Source: Candidatus Cloacimonadota bacterium (GTDB lineage Bacteria; Cloacimonadota; Cloacimonadia; JGIOTU-2). Taken from it: a stretch of DNA of 10,097 nucleotides. Location of the stretch: assembly GCA_014384665.1 (NCBI GenBank), contig JACNFI010000428.1:1-10097 (forward strand), written 5' to 3'. Shown in pieces: positions 1 to 6,567 of this stretch (position 1 is the stretch's first letter; the number at the start of each line of letters is the position of its first letter). Both the position numbers and the translations under genes were made by a program. A model generated the notes under the pieces. The model ran no database searches. It worked only from the letters and a program-made list of their open reading frames with translations, and was not told the DNA's origin.

Positions 1-723
1 GGATGGCGATTAAAAAAAATCTGTGGTCAGAAAAAAATATGTTTGGAATTAGGTGGAAATGCTGGATTGATTATAGACAAGGATTCTGATATCGAAGATG
101 CAATAAGTAAAACAATTATAGGAGGTTTTGCTTATGCTGGTCAGGTTTGTATTCACACTCAAAGAATATATGTACATCAAAATATTTATGATGATTTCGT
201 GCCAAAATTTGTGGGAAAAGTTAAAGAAATAAGAATTGGTCATCCTTTAGATGAGAATGTTTTTCTAAATCCAATGATTACTTTAGAAGAGGCTATTCGT
301 GCAGAGAAATGGGTAAATGAAGCGATACAAGATGGTGCAAAAATTCTTTGTGGAGGAAACAGGGAAGGCAACAACATTGATGCTACAGTCCTTATAAATA
401 CAACTCCTGAAATGAAGGTTGAAGCAAAAGAAGTTTTTGCTCCGGTTGTTACTATCAAGAAGTTTGATGATTTCAAAGATGCTATTGAAATGGTAAACGA
501 CACTGTTTATGGACTGCAAGCAGGTGTGTTTTCAAATAATATGAAAAATATACTTTATGCGTTTGAAAATCTGGAAGTTGGTGGTGTAATCATTAATGAC
601 ACTCCAACTTTTAGGGTTGACCAGATGCCGTATGGTGGAATAAAAAATTCAGGCTTTGGTCGAGAAGGTGTGAAATATACGATGCAAGAGATGACAGAAA
701 TAAAGTTGATGGTAATTGGCTAA
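1..723 (+). CDS. NAD(P)-dependent aldehyde dehydrogenase, C-terminal part (5' end outside window)
   Basis: The frame is open from base 1. Translation of the first bases (GWRLKKIC..KKICLELGGN) matches the aldehyde dehydrogenase core just before the catalytic region, so the TTG at 43 is an internal Leu codon and not a start. The general-base Glu lies in LELGGN (codon 46-48). The catalytic Cys lies in AGQVC (codon 148-150), the usual distance downstream. The EVFAPVV block and the C-terminal PYGGIKNSGFGREG block are both present, so the catalytic and oligomerisation parts look intact. The family oxidises aldehydes to acids with NAD(P)+ in the cytosol. The VGGVIINDTPTFRVDQMPYGG style resembles the lactaldehyde/phosphonoacetaldehyde/succinate-semialdehyde-like branch, but the substrate cannot be read from sequence. 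The gene converges on its neighbours, and its stop codon lies inside a repeat unit that recurs 58 bp further on. Confidence is high for family, low for substrate. Confidence 0.95.
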   Translation, partial: GWRLKKICGQKKICLELGGNAGLIIDKDSDIEDAISKTIIGGFAYAGQVCIHTQRIYVHQNIYDDFVPKFVGKVKEIRIGHPLDENVFLNPMITLEEAIRAEKWVNEAIQDGAKILCGGNREGNNIDATVLINTTPEMKVEAKEVFAPVVTIKKFDDFKDAIEMVNDTVYGLQAGVFSNNMKNILYAFENLEVGGVIINDTPTFRVDQMPYGGIKNSGFGREGVKYTMQEMTEIKLMVIG

Positions 724-888
724 AGCCGTCAAAACGCTTCGCTGTCATAATGCTCACTTCGTTCGCTGTCATAATGGCTAAAGCCGTCATAAATGGTCAT
801 AACGCCTCGCTTTTGATAGACTTATGACGAGCCGAAGGCTCATTTGACGCTCCGAAGGAGCATATGACCACATTTGACTATTTATGAC
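718..888. repeat. Hairpin-rich short-repeat cluster after the ALDH gene
   Basis: This is not coding. GGCTAAAGCCGTCA occurs at 718-731 and 776-789, and TTCGCTGTCATAATG at 738-752 and 762-776. Two consecutive perfect hairpins with GAA loops follow: GAGCCGAAGGCTC (829-841) and GCTCCGAAGGAGC (849-861). The left half carries several GTCATAA words and the right half their complements (TTATGAC, TTTGAC). For example, 786-801 is a near inverted copy of 873-888, so the whole block could fold back on itself. It may act as a bidirectional transcription end or mRNA stabiliser between the convergent genes, or be a copy of a genome-wide intergenic repeat. No long U-tract is present, so it is not a classical intrinsic terminator. 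Confidence 0.8.
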
Positions 889-897
889 TTTTCTATC

Positions 898-1407
898 TTA
901 CCAAATATTCTTATTCATAAATTCCCAGTTTTTTCCCAAAATCTTTGGTGTAACTTCAAATGCCCTTACAAATGGATACAAAGTCCTAAAATGACAGAAC
1001 ACCTTTTCTCCATCTTCTGAAATATTGAATTGATAGAAGCCAACAATATTTATCCTTCTATCCCATACAGCTATCCATTTATCATCTTGGGAGATAAATT
1101 TCTTTATCTTTGGTGAGATAGGTTTATTTATTAACTCTCTTGCTATGTTTCTGTATCTTGCTTTATCTATTTTTATTCCGAAAACTTTTCTAAATTCTTC
1201 AAAATGATTTTCTTTTCTCTCTAGTCTATCATTATGAAACTCTACAAATAAAAATGAGTCCTTACGTTCTCGTTTAACTTTAATATAATTATAAACAAAG
1301 TATGTTCGAGTATTTTCATCAACTAAACCGAATTTACTTTTTTTACTTATATCAATAGGTCCAATTAGTGCTCTTGCATTTTTAATGAAATTTTCAGGAT
1401 TAAACAT
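898..1407 (-). CDS. Uncharacterised 169-aa protein
   Basis: I do not recognise a family. The protein is soluble-looking, with no signal peptide or membrane segment. It is rich in Lys, Arg, Phe and Asn, with a charged middle (a KVKRERKDSF segment near residues 43-52 and a region around RLERKENHF) and a C-terminal half rich in aromatics, including DKWIAVWDRR near residues 107-116. The pattern suggests a small alpha/beta domain, but no catalytic motif can be named. The ATG at 1405-1407 is preceded by AAGGTAG (plus-strand 1414-1420), an acceptable ribosome binding site that partly overlaps a 12-bp palindrome. A terminator-like hairpin separates it from the gene upstream, so it probably has its own transcript. 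Its 3' end abuts the repeat cluster at 718-888. It is real by length and ribosome binding site, but it could be accessory. Confidence 0.7.
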   Translation of the reverse strand: MFNPENFIKNARALIGPIDISKKSKFGLVDENTRTYFVYNYIKVKRERKDSFLFVEFHNDRLERKENHFEEFRKVFGIKIDKARYRNIARELINKPISPKIKKFISQDDKWIAVWDRRINIVGFYQFNISEDGEKVFCHFRTLYPFVRAFEVTPKILGKNWEFMNKNIW

Positions 1408-1418
1408 TTATTTCTACC

Positions 1419-1430
1419 TTACATATGTAA
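1419..1430. promoter_or_regulatory. Perfect 12-bp palindrome TTACATATGTAA upstream of the 169-aa gene
   Basis: TTACATATGTAA is a perfect palindrome lying 12-23 bp upstream of the ATG of the 898-1407 gene and partly overlapping its AAGG ribosome binding site. It could be an operator for a dimeric regulator or an RNA hairpin controlling translation. In such AT-rich DNA a 12-bp palindrome can also arise by chance. Confidence 0.3.
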
Positions 1431-1432
1431 AT

Positions 1433-1453
1433 AAAAAAAACCTTACTGGTTTT
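1433..1453 (-). terminator. Probable intrinsic terminator of the mutL/374-aa operon
   Basis: Read on the minus strand, a stem AAAACC / GGTTTT with a 5-nt loop is followed directly by eight T residues, ending at 1433. It starts 8 bp after the stop codon of the 374-aa gene. The stem is weak (two G-C pairs), but position, orientation and the uninterrupted U-tract fit a Rho-independent terminator. Confidence 0.6.
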
Positions 1454-1460
1454 ATATATA

Positions 1461-2585
1461 TCATTCTTCAATTGCTTCCACATTTGCTCTTGGGACAATA
1501 ACTTCTGTTCCATTTTCAAGTTTTGCTTTTAGGATTCTAACTTTTGTTTCGCTTTGCACAACAACCAAATCTTCGGGTAAAGCACTAACGGTACATATTT
1601 TTCCAAAATGTGGTTCACGAATAATTCGGATTTGACTGCCAATTTGCAAGCCAGCAGCTTCTTCCTCTTTTACTTTTAATTCCTCTTCTTTGAATGGAAT
1701 TGGAATAATAATTTCAGGACGCATCACGCCAGCACGAATTTGTGTTTTTCCATGCATAGAAGCTTTATACCCTTCAAACTCTTTTAATAGATTAAAAGTT
1801 TTGCTTGCCATTTTCATAGGACCAAATCCTTCTGTTAGAACAATGGTTATCCCTTTATCCTCATGTCCAGTAATTGCAACACCAATGTCAAATCCAAGGA
1901 ATTCCTTTAAATCGTTGTCTTCAATACCACCAGCAACAATACCTTTAGCTCTGACTTTTAGTGCTTTTTTTATTGAAGGTAAGTCAACTATTGAGCCACC
2001 AATAATGATTTTATCTTTAAATGTTTCATCTATTAAATCTGGAGTTAAAATACTAATCGGAGAATCAACAGCCATTTTAATTTCGCCAGTAATCTCTCCA
2101 CCAATTCCAAAGATACCCTGAACATAAGCAGATTTATTCTCAATTTCTACTCCCTCATCTTTATAAATCTTAGTTACAATTCCATCAATGAATGCTTTAA
2201 TTTCTATTGGGACTGGAGGTTCTCTTAACAAAACCTGACCTGTGATTGACGAGATATTCTCCACAGTGCCATTTACAGGAGATGGAACTTTACTTTTGAA
2301 TAATCCGAATAGAACCCTACTTAAAGCAATAACCTCGCCTTGTTTGATTTCATCCCCTGTTTTTTTCAACATTTTTTCAGGAACATCGCTGGGTTGAATT
2401 CCTAATTTATTTGCAACATTTAGAGGAATCACATCGCCAGGCAAATCAGTTCTTGCTACAACATCATCAGCTTGCACCTTGTCCCCTTCCTTAACTACAA
2501 CTTCTCCTTTAAGTGGTAAAATTCTATCCATTTTCAGAATAATACTTCTACTGATAGTTAATCCTGGTGTATAAGCTTGAGCCAT
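1461..2585 (-). CDS. MutL-partner protein with barrel-sandwich-like and KOW-like segments (374 aa)
   Basis: This is a conserved but uncharacterised protein that I recall as a frequent neighbour of long MutL/GlmL-like proteins in several phyla. Residues 23-55 (LKGEVVVKEGDKVQADDVVARTDLPGD) and 76-118 (GDEIKQGEVIA..VPSPVNGTVENIS) have the G-x-V-x-V-x-x-G-D-x-V and SPVNGTV pattern of biotin/lipoyl-type barrel-sandwich hybrid folds, but no modifiable Lys in a biotin or lipoyl motif is evident. Residues 190-300 hold a conserved core with AKGIVAGGI, GVAITGHEDKG, LTEGFGP and IRAGVMRPE. Residues 315-374 (GSQIRIIREPHFGKICTV...VPRANVEAIEE) resemble a KOW/SH3-like barrel. There is no signal peptide. The stop codon of mutL is part of this gene's ribosome binding site, so the two are translationally coupled and probably act together. 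The biochemical role is unknown; inference stops at a complex or shared pathway with the ASKHA protein. Confidence 0.85.
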   Translation of the reverse strand: MAQAYTPGLTISRSIILKMDRILPLKGEVVVKEGDKVQADDVVARTDLPGDVIPLNVANKLGIQPSDVPEKMLKKTGDEIKQGEVIALSRVLFGLFKSKVPSPVNGTVENISSITGQVLLREPPVPIEIKAFIDGIVTKIYKDEGVEIENKSAYVQGIFGIGGEITGEIKMAVDSPISILTPDLIDETFKDKIIIGGSIVDLPSIKKALKVRAKGIVAGGIEDNDLKEFLGFDIGVAITGHEDKGITIVLTEGFGPMKMASKTFNLLKEFEGYKASMHGKTQIRAGVMRPEIIIPIPFKEEELKVKEEEAAGLQIGSQIRIIREPHFGKICTVSALPEDLVVVQSETKVRILKAKLENGTEVIVPRANVEAIEE

Positions 2586-2590
2586 AATTG

Positions 2591-2597
2591 TCTCCTA
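2591..2597 (-). promoter_or_regulatory. Ribosome binding site overlapping the mutL stop codon
   Basis: On the minus strand the sequence TAGGAGA contains both the TAG stop of the MutL-like gene and the AGGAG ribosome binding site of the 374-aa gene, five bases before its ATG. Terminating ribosomes would therefore sit on the next initiation site, which indicates translational coupling. Confidence 0.75.
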
Positions 2598-4490
2598 AAT
2601 TAGTTTGTCATTTGGATAAACTTGAAATGCCCTCATCCATTTTTTTAGTGCTTTTATTCTTTCAGAATTGTCTGAGGGTAAATGCAAACGCATAGTTTCC
2701 TTATTAAGTATATCATCAAAGTATATTTCTCTACCTCTTGTATCAATAACGATTCCAACCACACCACCAGAAATCTCAGTATTAATTTCACTATTTCTAC
2801 CAGCTCCAAGATCTAAACCGGCTAAAGGCTTAAGATATGCTTTTGCCTTTTGTCCAACACCCAATTTAAGTAAAACTATCTCACCAAATTTAATATCCTC
2901 TTCAAAGACGCTATCAGGAAGTTCAATTTTTACATTCAAAGCGGTCTTTCCTTCCTTATATTTTCCTTTTGGTGCAATACAGGTTCCTAAATGAATTAAG
3001 CAATCTTTTTCAAAAACTTCCTTAGCTGCCTTTTCGTTTATGGTCGCCAGAACACCTAATTGTGGCATCATAAAGATACTATCAACAGCGAGCCGCGTGA
3101 CGCCTTCTGGAAGAAATCCATCAATCAGCATCATAGCTGCCTGATTTCTGCGAGGTGCGTGTGAAAGCACTCCACCACTTCCAACAAGAATATCCAGAGA
3201 CATCATATCAACAATAGTTTGGCCTGAGATTTTTTGAGCAAAAGCATCAGCAATTTCACTTTCTTTTTGCGTTCCTTTTAGAGTAACTGCGAATTCCTTA
3301 TGCTGTTCAAAAGCAAGTCGCAAAGCTTCTTTTGCAATTGCCTGCTCTAAAATTAATTCTTCCATAAGAAAAGGTATTGTAGTAGGACGAATCATTTTAT
3401 TTTTTATCATATTTCTTAACTGTTTCTCTGGAATATTGAAAGGAACCCAGCGCATAATATTATCAATTCCAGTTGATGCAAGAACATTTGAAATGCTATA
3501 ACTCATTCCAAGATTAGCACTAACAGTTCTATTAAAGATTTGACTTTTTGTAAAAACTGAAAATATATCTGTAGTTGCTCCGCCAATATCAACACCTATG
3601 ACATCAATTTTTTCCGATTTTGCAATTGTCTTCATAATATTTCCAACTGCTCCTGGTGTTGGCATAATGGGAATCTGTTTCATTTCTCCTTTGCTTGTTT
3701 CTGTTAATGTCCAAGACATCAATTTTTTATAGCCTGGAGCTTGTGCCATAACATGCTCCATAAAAAGGTCGTGAATTTTGTCTCGGGCAGGACCCAGATT
3801 TTCTCTCTCTAAAACAGGACGGATATTCTCAGTGATTATTAAATCTGTTTTATCGTCTAAATTTTGCTTAACGAATTCGCGAGCTTTTACATTCCCAGCA
3901 AATATAACTGGCAATCTATAGTCGGAGCCCAATCTGGGTTTGGGGTCAGCAGCAGAAACGATTTCTGCAAGTTCCGCAACATGTTTCGTTGTACCACCAT
4001 CAATACCACCTGAGAGCAGAATCATATCAGGTCGTAAATGCCTGATTCTTTCAATCTGCTGGTGTGGTAACCTCTTATCATTGCTTGCCAGGACATCCAT
4101 AACAATAGCACCTGCGCCAAGTGCAGCTCTTTCTGCACTTTCAGCAGTCATGCTTTTTACAACACCTGCCACCATCATTTGTAAACCACCGCCAGCACTG
4201 CTTGTTGACACATAAGCATCCACACCAATGGCACCCTTTTGTGGAACTACAATCTTTTCATCTTCCAGGATTTTCCTTTTTTTATCGCCTTTCAGATGGA
4301 CTAAATCTTCTACTTCTTCAACAGCATTCAAAACACCTTTGGTTACATCATCAAAAGGAGCTTCAACGGTTGTCGGTGCTTCTCCACGAACAATTAATCT
4401 ATAAACTCCATCTATCTTTTCAATCAAAATTGCTTTGGTAGTGGTACTTCCGCAATCAGTAGCTAAGATTGATTTCAATTCTTGAGCCAT
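2595..4490 (-). CDS. MutL/GlmL-like ASKHA ATPase, long form (631 aa)
   Basis: It belongs to the glutamate mutase GlmL/MutL family of ASKHA-fold proteins, thought to act as chaperones or reactivators of adenosylcobalamin-dependent carbon-skeleton mutases. Nucleotide-binding motifs are visible: phosphate 1 DCGSTTTK (residues 12-19), a glycine-rich SSAGGGLQ segment (97-104), SGGIDGGTTK (160-169), phosphate 2 GVDIGGATTD (299-308) and GSGGVLSHAP (437-446). Classical GlmL proteins are near 460 aa. This one has about 150 extra C-terminal residues containing SGGVVGIVIDTRGREI (574-589), a long form I recall from other phyla. The start chosen is ATG at 4488-4490: AGGAGG lies 4 nt upstream, whereas the in-frame GTG at 4491-4493 would abut the ribosome binding site. 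No GlmS/GlmE or methylmalonyl-CoA mutase subunit lies nearby, so the client is unknown. It is unrelated to the DNA-repair MutL. Confidence 0.9.
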   Translation of the reverse strand: MAQELKSILATDCGSTTTKAILIEKIDGVYRLIVRGEAPTTVEAPFDDVTKGVLNAVEEVEDLVHLKGDKKRKILEDEKIVVPQKGAIGVDAYVSTSSAGGGLQMMVAGVVKSMTAESAERAALGAGAIVMDVLASNDKRLPHQQIERIRHLRPDMILLSGGIDGGTTKHVAELAEIVSAADPKPRLGSDYRLPVIFAGNVKAREFVKQNLDDKTDLIITENIRPVLERENLGPARDKIHDLFMEHVMAQAPGYKKLMSWTLTETSKGEMKQIPIMPTPGAVGNIMKTIAKSEKIDVIGVDIGGATTDIFSVFTKSQIFNRTVSANLGMSYSISNVLASTGIDNIMRWVPFNIPEKQLRNMIKNKMIRPTTIPFLMEELILEQAIAKEALRLAFEQHKEFAVTLKGTQKESEIADAFAQKISGQTIVDMMSLDILVGSGGVLSHAPRRNQAAMMLIDGFLPEGVTRLAVDSIFMMPQLGVLATINEKAAKEVFEKDCLIHLGTCIAPKGKYKEGKTALNVKIELPDSVFEEDIKFGEIVLLKLGVGQKAKAYLKPLAGLDLGAGRNSEINTEISGGVVGIVIDTRGREIYFDDILNKETMRLHLPSDNSERIKALKKWMRAFQVYPNDKLI

Positions 4491-4494
4491 CACT

Positions 4495-4500
4495 CCTCCT
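4495..4500 (-). promoter_or_regulatory. Strong Shine-Dalgarno of the MutL-like gene (decides the start)
   Basis: AGGAGG on the minus strand lies 4 nt before the ATG at 4488-4490. It excludes the upstream in-frame GTG (4491-4493), which would have almost no spacing. Confidence 0.7.
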
Positions 4501-4511
4501 ATGAGTTATTT

Positions 4512-4537
4512 AGCCACAAATTCACACAAATTATCAC
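4512..4537. repeat. CCACAAA tract upstream of mutL-like gene
   Basis: On the plus strand, AGCCACAAATTCACACAAA and a following ATTATCAC form a degenerate tandem tract of CACAAATT-like units. It ends 11 bp before the ribosome binding site of the MutL-like gene. Similar tracts beginning ACCACGAA occur before purS (8210-8249) and purB (9611-9640) in the same orientation relative to the gene. Confidence 0.5.
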
Positions 4538-4573
4538 TAAATATTTATTTGTTTTTTGATAAACCATCTTTTC

Positions 4574-4633
4574 TATTCCCCTATTTCCTTATTCCCTTAT
4601 TTCCCTTATTTCCTTATCCCCTTATCCCCTTAT
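4574..4633. repeat. Degenerate 8-9 bp tandem repeats forming minus-strand G-tracts
   Basis: The plus strand reads as repeated TTATCCCC, TTATTTCC and TTATTTCCC units. The minus strand, which is the transcribed sense here, therefore carries seven G-runs of 2-4 bases separated by AT-rich spacers (for example GGGGATAAGGGGATAAGG). The array begins at the stop codon of the 116-aa gene and lies between it and mutL. It may form a G-quadruplex in RNA, or be a slippage-prone microsatellite. Confidence 0.75.
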
Positions 4634-4980
4634 TTCATCTTTTTTAATGCTTTCTTTTTATTTTTTAATTCTTTAATCTTTCTTTTTTCTTCTTTCCACT
4701 TTTGATGAAATTCAGAATCATATTCGTCCAGTTTTTCGAGAAGAAATTTGATGTTTTCATCTTTTTCAATTGCACAGGCAAATTTTTGGTATTCTTGTGG
4801 ATTAAATATCAATTCTGCAAAGGGGGCAATCATATAAAGGAACTGGCTGGCAATAAAATGTAAAGGTCTTACTGACTCTATAAACATTAGAGCGGGTGAA
4901 CCCATTCTTCTTTCTGCAATGAACCTTGCAGCTTTATCCATAAGTTCTTGTGCTTCTTCTTTTGATATTTCAACAATCAT
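4630..4980 (-). CDS. Conserved 116-aa protein of unknown function
   Basis: This is a small protein with a conserved-looking core, residues 17-60 (ARFIAERRMGSPALMFIE..RPLHFIASQFLYMIAPF). I vaguely recall this R-R-x-(G/T)-x-P-A-x-x-F-x-E-x-x-(R/K)-P-L pattern from short uncharacterised proteins of several anaerobic and soil bacteria, but I cannot name a family. The hydrophobic stretch around residues 42-60 could be amphipathic or membrane-associated rather than a clear transmembrane helix. The C-terminal 35 residues are Lys/Glu-rich and probably a helix or coiled coil ending in a basic tail. The ATG lies 2 nt after the comF stop (TAATTATG), so it is cotranscribed and probably coupled to comF. 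The mutL-like gene follows 139 bp downstream past a G-tract repeat. No function is claimed. Confidence 0.75.
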   Translation of the reverse strand: MIVEISKEEAQELMDKAARFIAERRMGSPALMFIESVRPLHFIASQFLYMIAPFAELIFNPQEYQKFACAIEKDENIKFLLEKLDEYDSEFHQKWKEEKRKIKELKNKKKALKKMK

Positions 4981-4982
4981 AA

Positions 4983-5678
4983 TTATGCTCTTGCAATTGA
5001 AGATGCATAGATTCTTCTTGCACCTATTTCTTTTAAAAGTGAAGCCATTGATTTCATAGTGGAACCAGTTGTTATTACATCATCAACTATCAAGAATATC
5101 TTCTCTTTTACTAATTCTGGATACTTAATTTCAAAAGCATCACCAACATTTTTTTCGCGTTCTTCTTTAGTTAGCTTTGTTTGGGTTTTTGTATATTTTG
5201 ATCTTTTGATAATATTTTTTCCTAATGGAATTTTTAATATATTTGATATTTCCTTTGAGATGATATAAGATTGATTAAATCCTCGTTCTCGCTCTTTTAC
5301 TTTATGAAGAGGAACAGGAATAATAAAATCAATATCAGAAATAAACTCATATTTTGATAACCTATTTGCTAACAATTCTCCTAAAAGTTTTCCAATCTTC
5401 ATATATTCATTATATTTTAGATTATGAATCAAAAGTTGAATAATATTATCGAATTTATATGATGATACAAGTCCATCAAAATGCAACTCTTTTTTACAAT
5501 GTTCACAGAGGCCATATTTAGCTGGACTTTCACCACAGAAGAAACACTTTTTTTTATCTAAAAGAACCAATTTATTTAAACATTTTTGACATATACAATG
5601 ATTATTAGTCAACTTTTCTTTGCATACAATACATACATTGGGAAAAAATAAATCTAAAAGTTGACTTAAACGTTTCAT
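4983..5678 (-). CDS. comF: ComF family protein (zinc-finger phosphoribosyltransferase-like)
   Basis: The 231-aa length is typical for the family. The N-terminus has two zinc-binding clusters: C16-x2-C19 with C30-x2-C33, and C45-x2-C48 with C58-x2-C61. A type I phosphoribosyltransferase fold follows, with the PRPP-binding motif VDDVITTGST at residues 198-207 and an upstream PVPLHKVKERERGFNQS block (about 121-137) that is diagnostic for ComF/GntX proteins. In competent bacteria ComF is needed for DNA uptake at the cytosolic side; in many other bacteria its role is unclear, and no other competence gene is in the window. Its ATG has no clear ribosome binding site, and the 60 bp before it are extremely AT-rich. 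It lies downstream of purQ on the same strand and is followed at 2 nt by the 116-aa gene. Confidence 0.93.
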   Translation of the reverse strand: MKRLSQLLDLFFPNVCIVCKEKLTNNHCICQKCLNKLVLLDKKKCFFCGESPAKYGLCEHCKKELHFDGLVSSYKFDNIIQLLIHNLKYNEYMKIGKLLGELLANRLSKYEFISDIDFIIPVPLHKVKERERGFNQSYIISKEISNILKIPLGKNIIKRSKYTKTQTKLTKEEREKNVGDAFEIKYPELVKEKIFLIVDDVITTGSTMKSMASLLKEIGARRIYASSIARA

Positions 5679-5738
5679 CTTTTATTTGATAAACTCAGAG
5701 TATATATTTTTTTTCATTTTAATTTTTTGTTTCTTATT

Positions 5739-6443
5739 TTATATTTTTAATTTATGGATAATATAGTTTTCAATAGATTTAAAAATTTCTTGTCCATCAG
5801 CTAAATTTAATGCAGGCTCAGAATCTCTTTCTGGATGGGGCATCATTCCAAGCACATTACCTTTTTTGTTAATTATTCCAGCGATGTTTTCCAGAGACCC
5901 ATTTGGATTGGCATTTTCATTCACATTTCCATTTTTATCGCAGTATTGGAATACAATCTGCTTATTATCTTTCAATTTCTGCAATCCAATTTCATCAATA
6001 AAATAATTCCCTTCATTGTGAGCGATTGGGATATCTAATACATCTCCTTTTTTCAATGAACTCGTGAAAGATGTATTATTATTAATGACTTTCACATACT
6101 GGTGCTTACAAACAAAGAGCAAAGATTTATTCTGTAAAAGTGTTCCAGGAAGAAGACTGGCTTCAGTAAGCATCTGAAAGCCATTACAAATACCGATTAC
6201 CAAACCACATTTATTGGCAAACTTCACAACCTCTTGCATTATTGGGCTAAATTTTGCAATTCCACCCGCACGAAGGTAGTCCCCATAAGAAAATCCACCT
6301 GGCAAAATGACGCAATCAGGATTTTTTAGTTCTGTATCTTTATGCCAGACATATTCAACATCTGCTTGCATTATTTTTTTTACAGCATAATAACTATCAT
6401 AATCACAGTTTGAGCCTGGAAAGATTATTACATTATATTTCAT
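5739..6443 (-). CDS. purQ: Phosphoribosylformylglycinamidine synthase, glutaminase subunit PurQ
   Basis: This is a class I glutamine amidotransferase of 234 aa, the size of stand-alone PurQ. It begins with the expected FPGSNCDYD motif (residues 8-16) and has ILPGGFSYGDYLRAG (46-60). The nucleophile Cys86 sits in GICNGFQML, and the His203/Glu205 pair lies in HPERDSEPA. It releases ammonia from glutamine for FGAM synthesis in a complex with PurS and PurL, the fourth step of de novo purine synthesis, in the cytosol. No strong ribosome binding site precedes the ATG; the nearest AGGA is about 16 nt upstream. purS, normally the adjacent gene, lies about 1.5 kb upstream beyond accessory DNA. If the operon is still read from purS, purQ expression depends on read-through of that insert or on a new promoter. 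Confidence 0.96.
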   Translation of the reverse strand: MKYNVIIFPGSNCDYDSYYAVKKIMQADVEYVWHKDTELKNPDCVILPGGFSYGDYLRAGGIAKFSPIMQEVVKFANKCGLVIGICNGFQMLTEASLLPGTLLQNKSLLFVCKHQYVKVINNNTSFTSSLKKGDVLDIPIAHNEGNYFIDEIGLQKLKDNKQIVFQYCDKNGNVNENANPNGSLENIAGIINKKGNVLGMMPHPERDSEPALNLADGQEIFKSIENYIIHKLKI

Positions 6444-6518
6444 ATTTAGTAGCTAATATCCTGATTTTTCGGTTCCTTCTATTTTTAAGTGGGTTGATGT
6501 TCAGAATATAAAACAACT

Positions 6519-6556
6519 GAATATCCAATATCCAACACGGAATATCCAATATCCAA
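6519..6556. repeat. 17-bp direct repeat within the left arm
   Basis: GAATATCCAATATCCAA occurs at 6519-6535 and again at 6540-6556, separated by CACG. The right arm (7067-7097) holds one complete and one partial copy in inverted orientation, so the arms are themselves short tandem arrays. Confidence 0.85.
6520..6550 (+). repeat. Left arm of 31-bp perfect inverted repeat
   Basis: This arm begins AATATCCAATATCCAACACG and matches the reverse complement of 7067-7097 without mismatch. It lies 17 bp beyond the stop codon of the four-helix-bundle reading frame. Confidence 0.9.
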
Positions 6557-6567
6557 GTTTTTGTTCG

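Noticed and set aside
1690..2121. Plus-strand open frame of 143 codons
   Set aside because: It lies entirely opposite the well-supported 374-aa gene, has a low-complexity Ile/Ser/Pro translation and no ribosome binding site.
3940..4441. Two plus-strand open frames (91 and 106 codons)
   Set aside because: Both are antisense shadows of the MutL-like gene, with no recognisable domains.
4512..4537. CRISPR-like array from the repeated CACAAATT and CACGAACTAA units
   Set aside because: Units are under 12 bp, degenerate and without unique spacers; no cas genes are present.
5679..5738. Promoter for comF in the AT-rich 60-bp gap (TATACT near 5700)
   Set aside because: There is no matching -35 element, and such hexamers are expected by chance in this composition.
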